From Humulus lupulus (Eukaryota; Streptophyta; Magnoliopsida; Rosales; Cannabaceae), in contig NC_084794.1 in assembly GCF_963169125.1 (NCBI RefSeq), positions 75,365,665-75,429,664 of the forward strand: DNA of 64,000 nucleotides, written 5' to 3'. Positions 63,383-64,000 of the stretch are shown here, in pieces (the first letter of the stretch is position 1; each line of letters starts with the position of its first letter). The notes under the pieces are model-generated. The model made no database searches. It was not told where the DNA came from and worked only from the letters and a program-made list of their open reading frames with translations. A program made the position numbers and the translations under genes.

Positions 63383-63733
63383 ATGGCTGATCCATGAGGT
63401 TTTGATGATGATTGTCCACTTCCTGGACTTGATGATGTTTGTCCACTTCCTGGACTTGAAAATAATGTTGGTCAGGAGGAGAATGATGACACTGCTATAG
63501 TGCATGTGAGATCTGTTAGGGGACTATATACCATGCCCGACATAGCCAAGATGCAAAGTGAAGGTGTTAAGGTACCGATCAAGTTCAATGAATATGGACA
63601 ATTCATTGGTACAATGAGATCAAAATTGGGATCAATGATCGAATCAACTATCAAGAGGTGTGCTTCAATCACACACGCGAGTTGGGATAAAGTCCCTTAA
63701 TCAGACAAAGAAAATTTTTGGGAAATCATTAAG
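63383..63733 (+). pseudogene. CACTA TNP1-like protein (Transposase_24 family), first exon
   Basis: ATG 63383 (MADP), then TGA (63395-63397, CGA expected). The frame continues with a duplicated motif DCPLPGLDDVCPLPGLEN, then GLYTMPDIAKMQSEGVKVPI, KFNEYGQFIGTMRSKLGSMI and HASWDKVP. A TAA follows (CAA expected), then SDKENFWEIIK and donor AAG/GTATTT at 63733/63734. The pattern matches the plant transposase Ptta/En/Spm (Transposase_24) family, the TNPA-type DNA-binding partner of TNP2. Same strand as TNP2, 125 bp downstream. Confidence 0.82.
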
Positions 63734-63811
63734 GTATTTTCTCTATCACTATAATATATGTTGTTTGTATTTTTAATGTAGACTAACGATATGTATTATT
63801 TTCAATTGTAG

Positions 63812-64000
63812 GCTACATTTGACATAGACTATAAAGCAAAAAGAAAAATTATGTCAAGGGCGGCAAAACGATGGAGATCATTCAAATCCCATCTAGCTAA
63901 GGTATGCATCTATGATGTACTTGATGCAAATCTGACCATCAAGACGTTCAATATGCCAAGAGGTTACTCACAGTTGATCACTAAAACAGAATGGGATGAG
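63812..64000 (+). CDS. CACTA TNP1-like protein, second exon (runs off window)
   Basis: After acceptor CAATTGTAG (AG 63810-63811), in frame with the first exon: ATFDIDYKAKRKIMSRAAKR, WRSFKSHLAKVCIYDVLDAN and MPRGYSQLITKTEWDE at the window edge. WRxFKSxLxK is typical of Transposase_24. It stays open to the end. Confidence 0.85.

Larger units (their letters stand above)
57523..64000 (+). mobile_element. Second CACTA element, main part (TNP2 and TNP1 genes)
   Basis: Continues 31353-32309 after element D. It holds a 5'-UTR intron with a duplicated segment (57910-58250 and 59463-59989), the TNP2-like gene (59825-63257) and the start of a TNP1-like gene (63383-64000). The 3' terminus is outside the window. 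Confidence 0.8.

Overview
The window is plant nuclear DNA made almost entirely of nested transposable elements. Evidence: Ty1-copia and Ty3-gypsy polyproteins, initiator-Met-tRNA primer sites (TGGTATCAGAGC), a Tat-lineage second RNase H, CACTA (En/Spm) TNP2-like and TNP1-like transposase genes with canonical GT-AG introns, and a Ulp1-type protease fragment. I recognise no host gene, tRNA, rRNA or CRISPR array. A large-genome eudicot is likely; the species cannot be fixed from the sequence (a Cannabaceae-like genome is only a guess).

Layout: 1-925, 3' end of a CACTA element (Ulp1-like gene end, subterminal repeats, terminal repeat). 1066-1655, a fold-back element. 2580-2860, a repeat whose inverted partner lies at 12380-12521 plus 29635-29750. 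2900-6032, 3' part of a Copia element (minus). 6033-12373, a long-LTR Gypsy element of Tekay/Del type, inserted in the Copia integrase and missing its 3' end. 12522-29634, Tat-like Gypsy element 'A', itself carrying an LTR composite (18868-20578), a solo Tekay-type LTR (21214-24133) and a Copia LTR fragment (about 26958-27296). 29751-31352, AT-rich DNA. From 31353 a second CACTA element starts; it is interrupted at 32310 by 25.2 kb of nested retroelement and resumes at 57523 through TNP2 (59825-63257) and a TNP1-like gene (63383-64000), running off the window.

The 32310-57522 block is the most unusual part. It is a Tat-like element 'D' with an ordinary LTR-gag-pol-LTR core (35663-57522), but the block begins with an inverted copy of the element's 3' end, so both outer termini are U5 ends and the whole block is flanked by the same 5 bp (ATTTA). 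A complete Tekay-type element 'E' (46645-55889) lies inside D; its LTRs are nearly identical and equal in length, yet its pol is ruined.

A and D each carry, downstream of pol and on the opposite strand, an extra gene with its own TATA box, a 5'-UTR intron ending just before the ATG, further introns, a gypsy-type Transposase_28-like domain, a coiled coil and a conserved C-terminus. Extra ORFs are known in Tat-lineage elements; the promoter and intron structure seen here is what merits checking. All polyproteins carry stops, many explained by C-to-T changes at CGA or CAG codons, as expected of methylated, silenced repeats.
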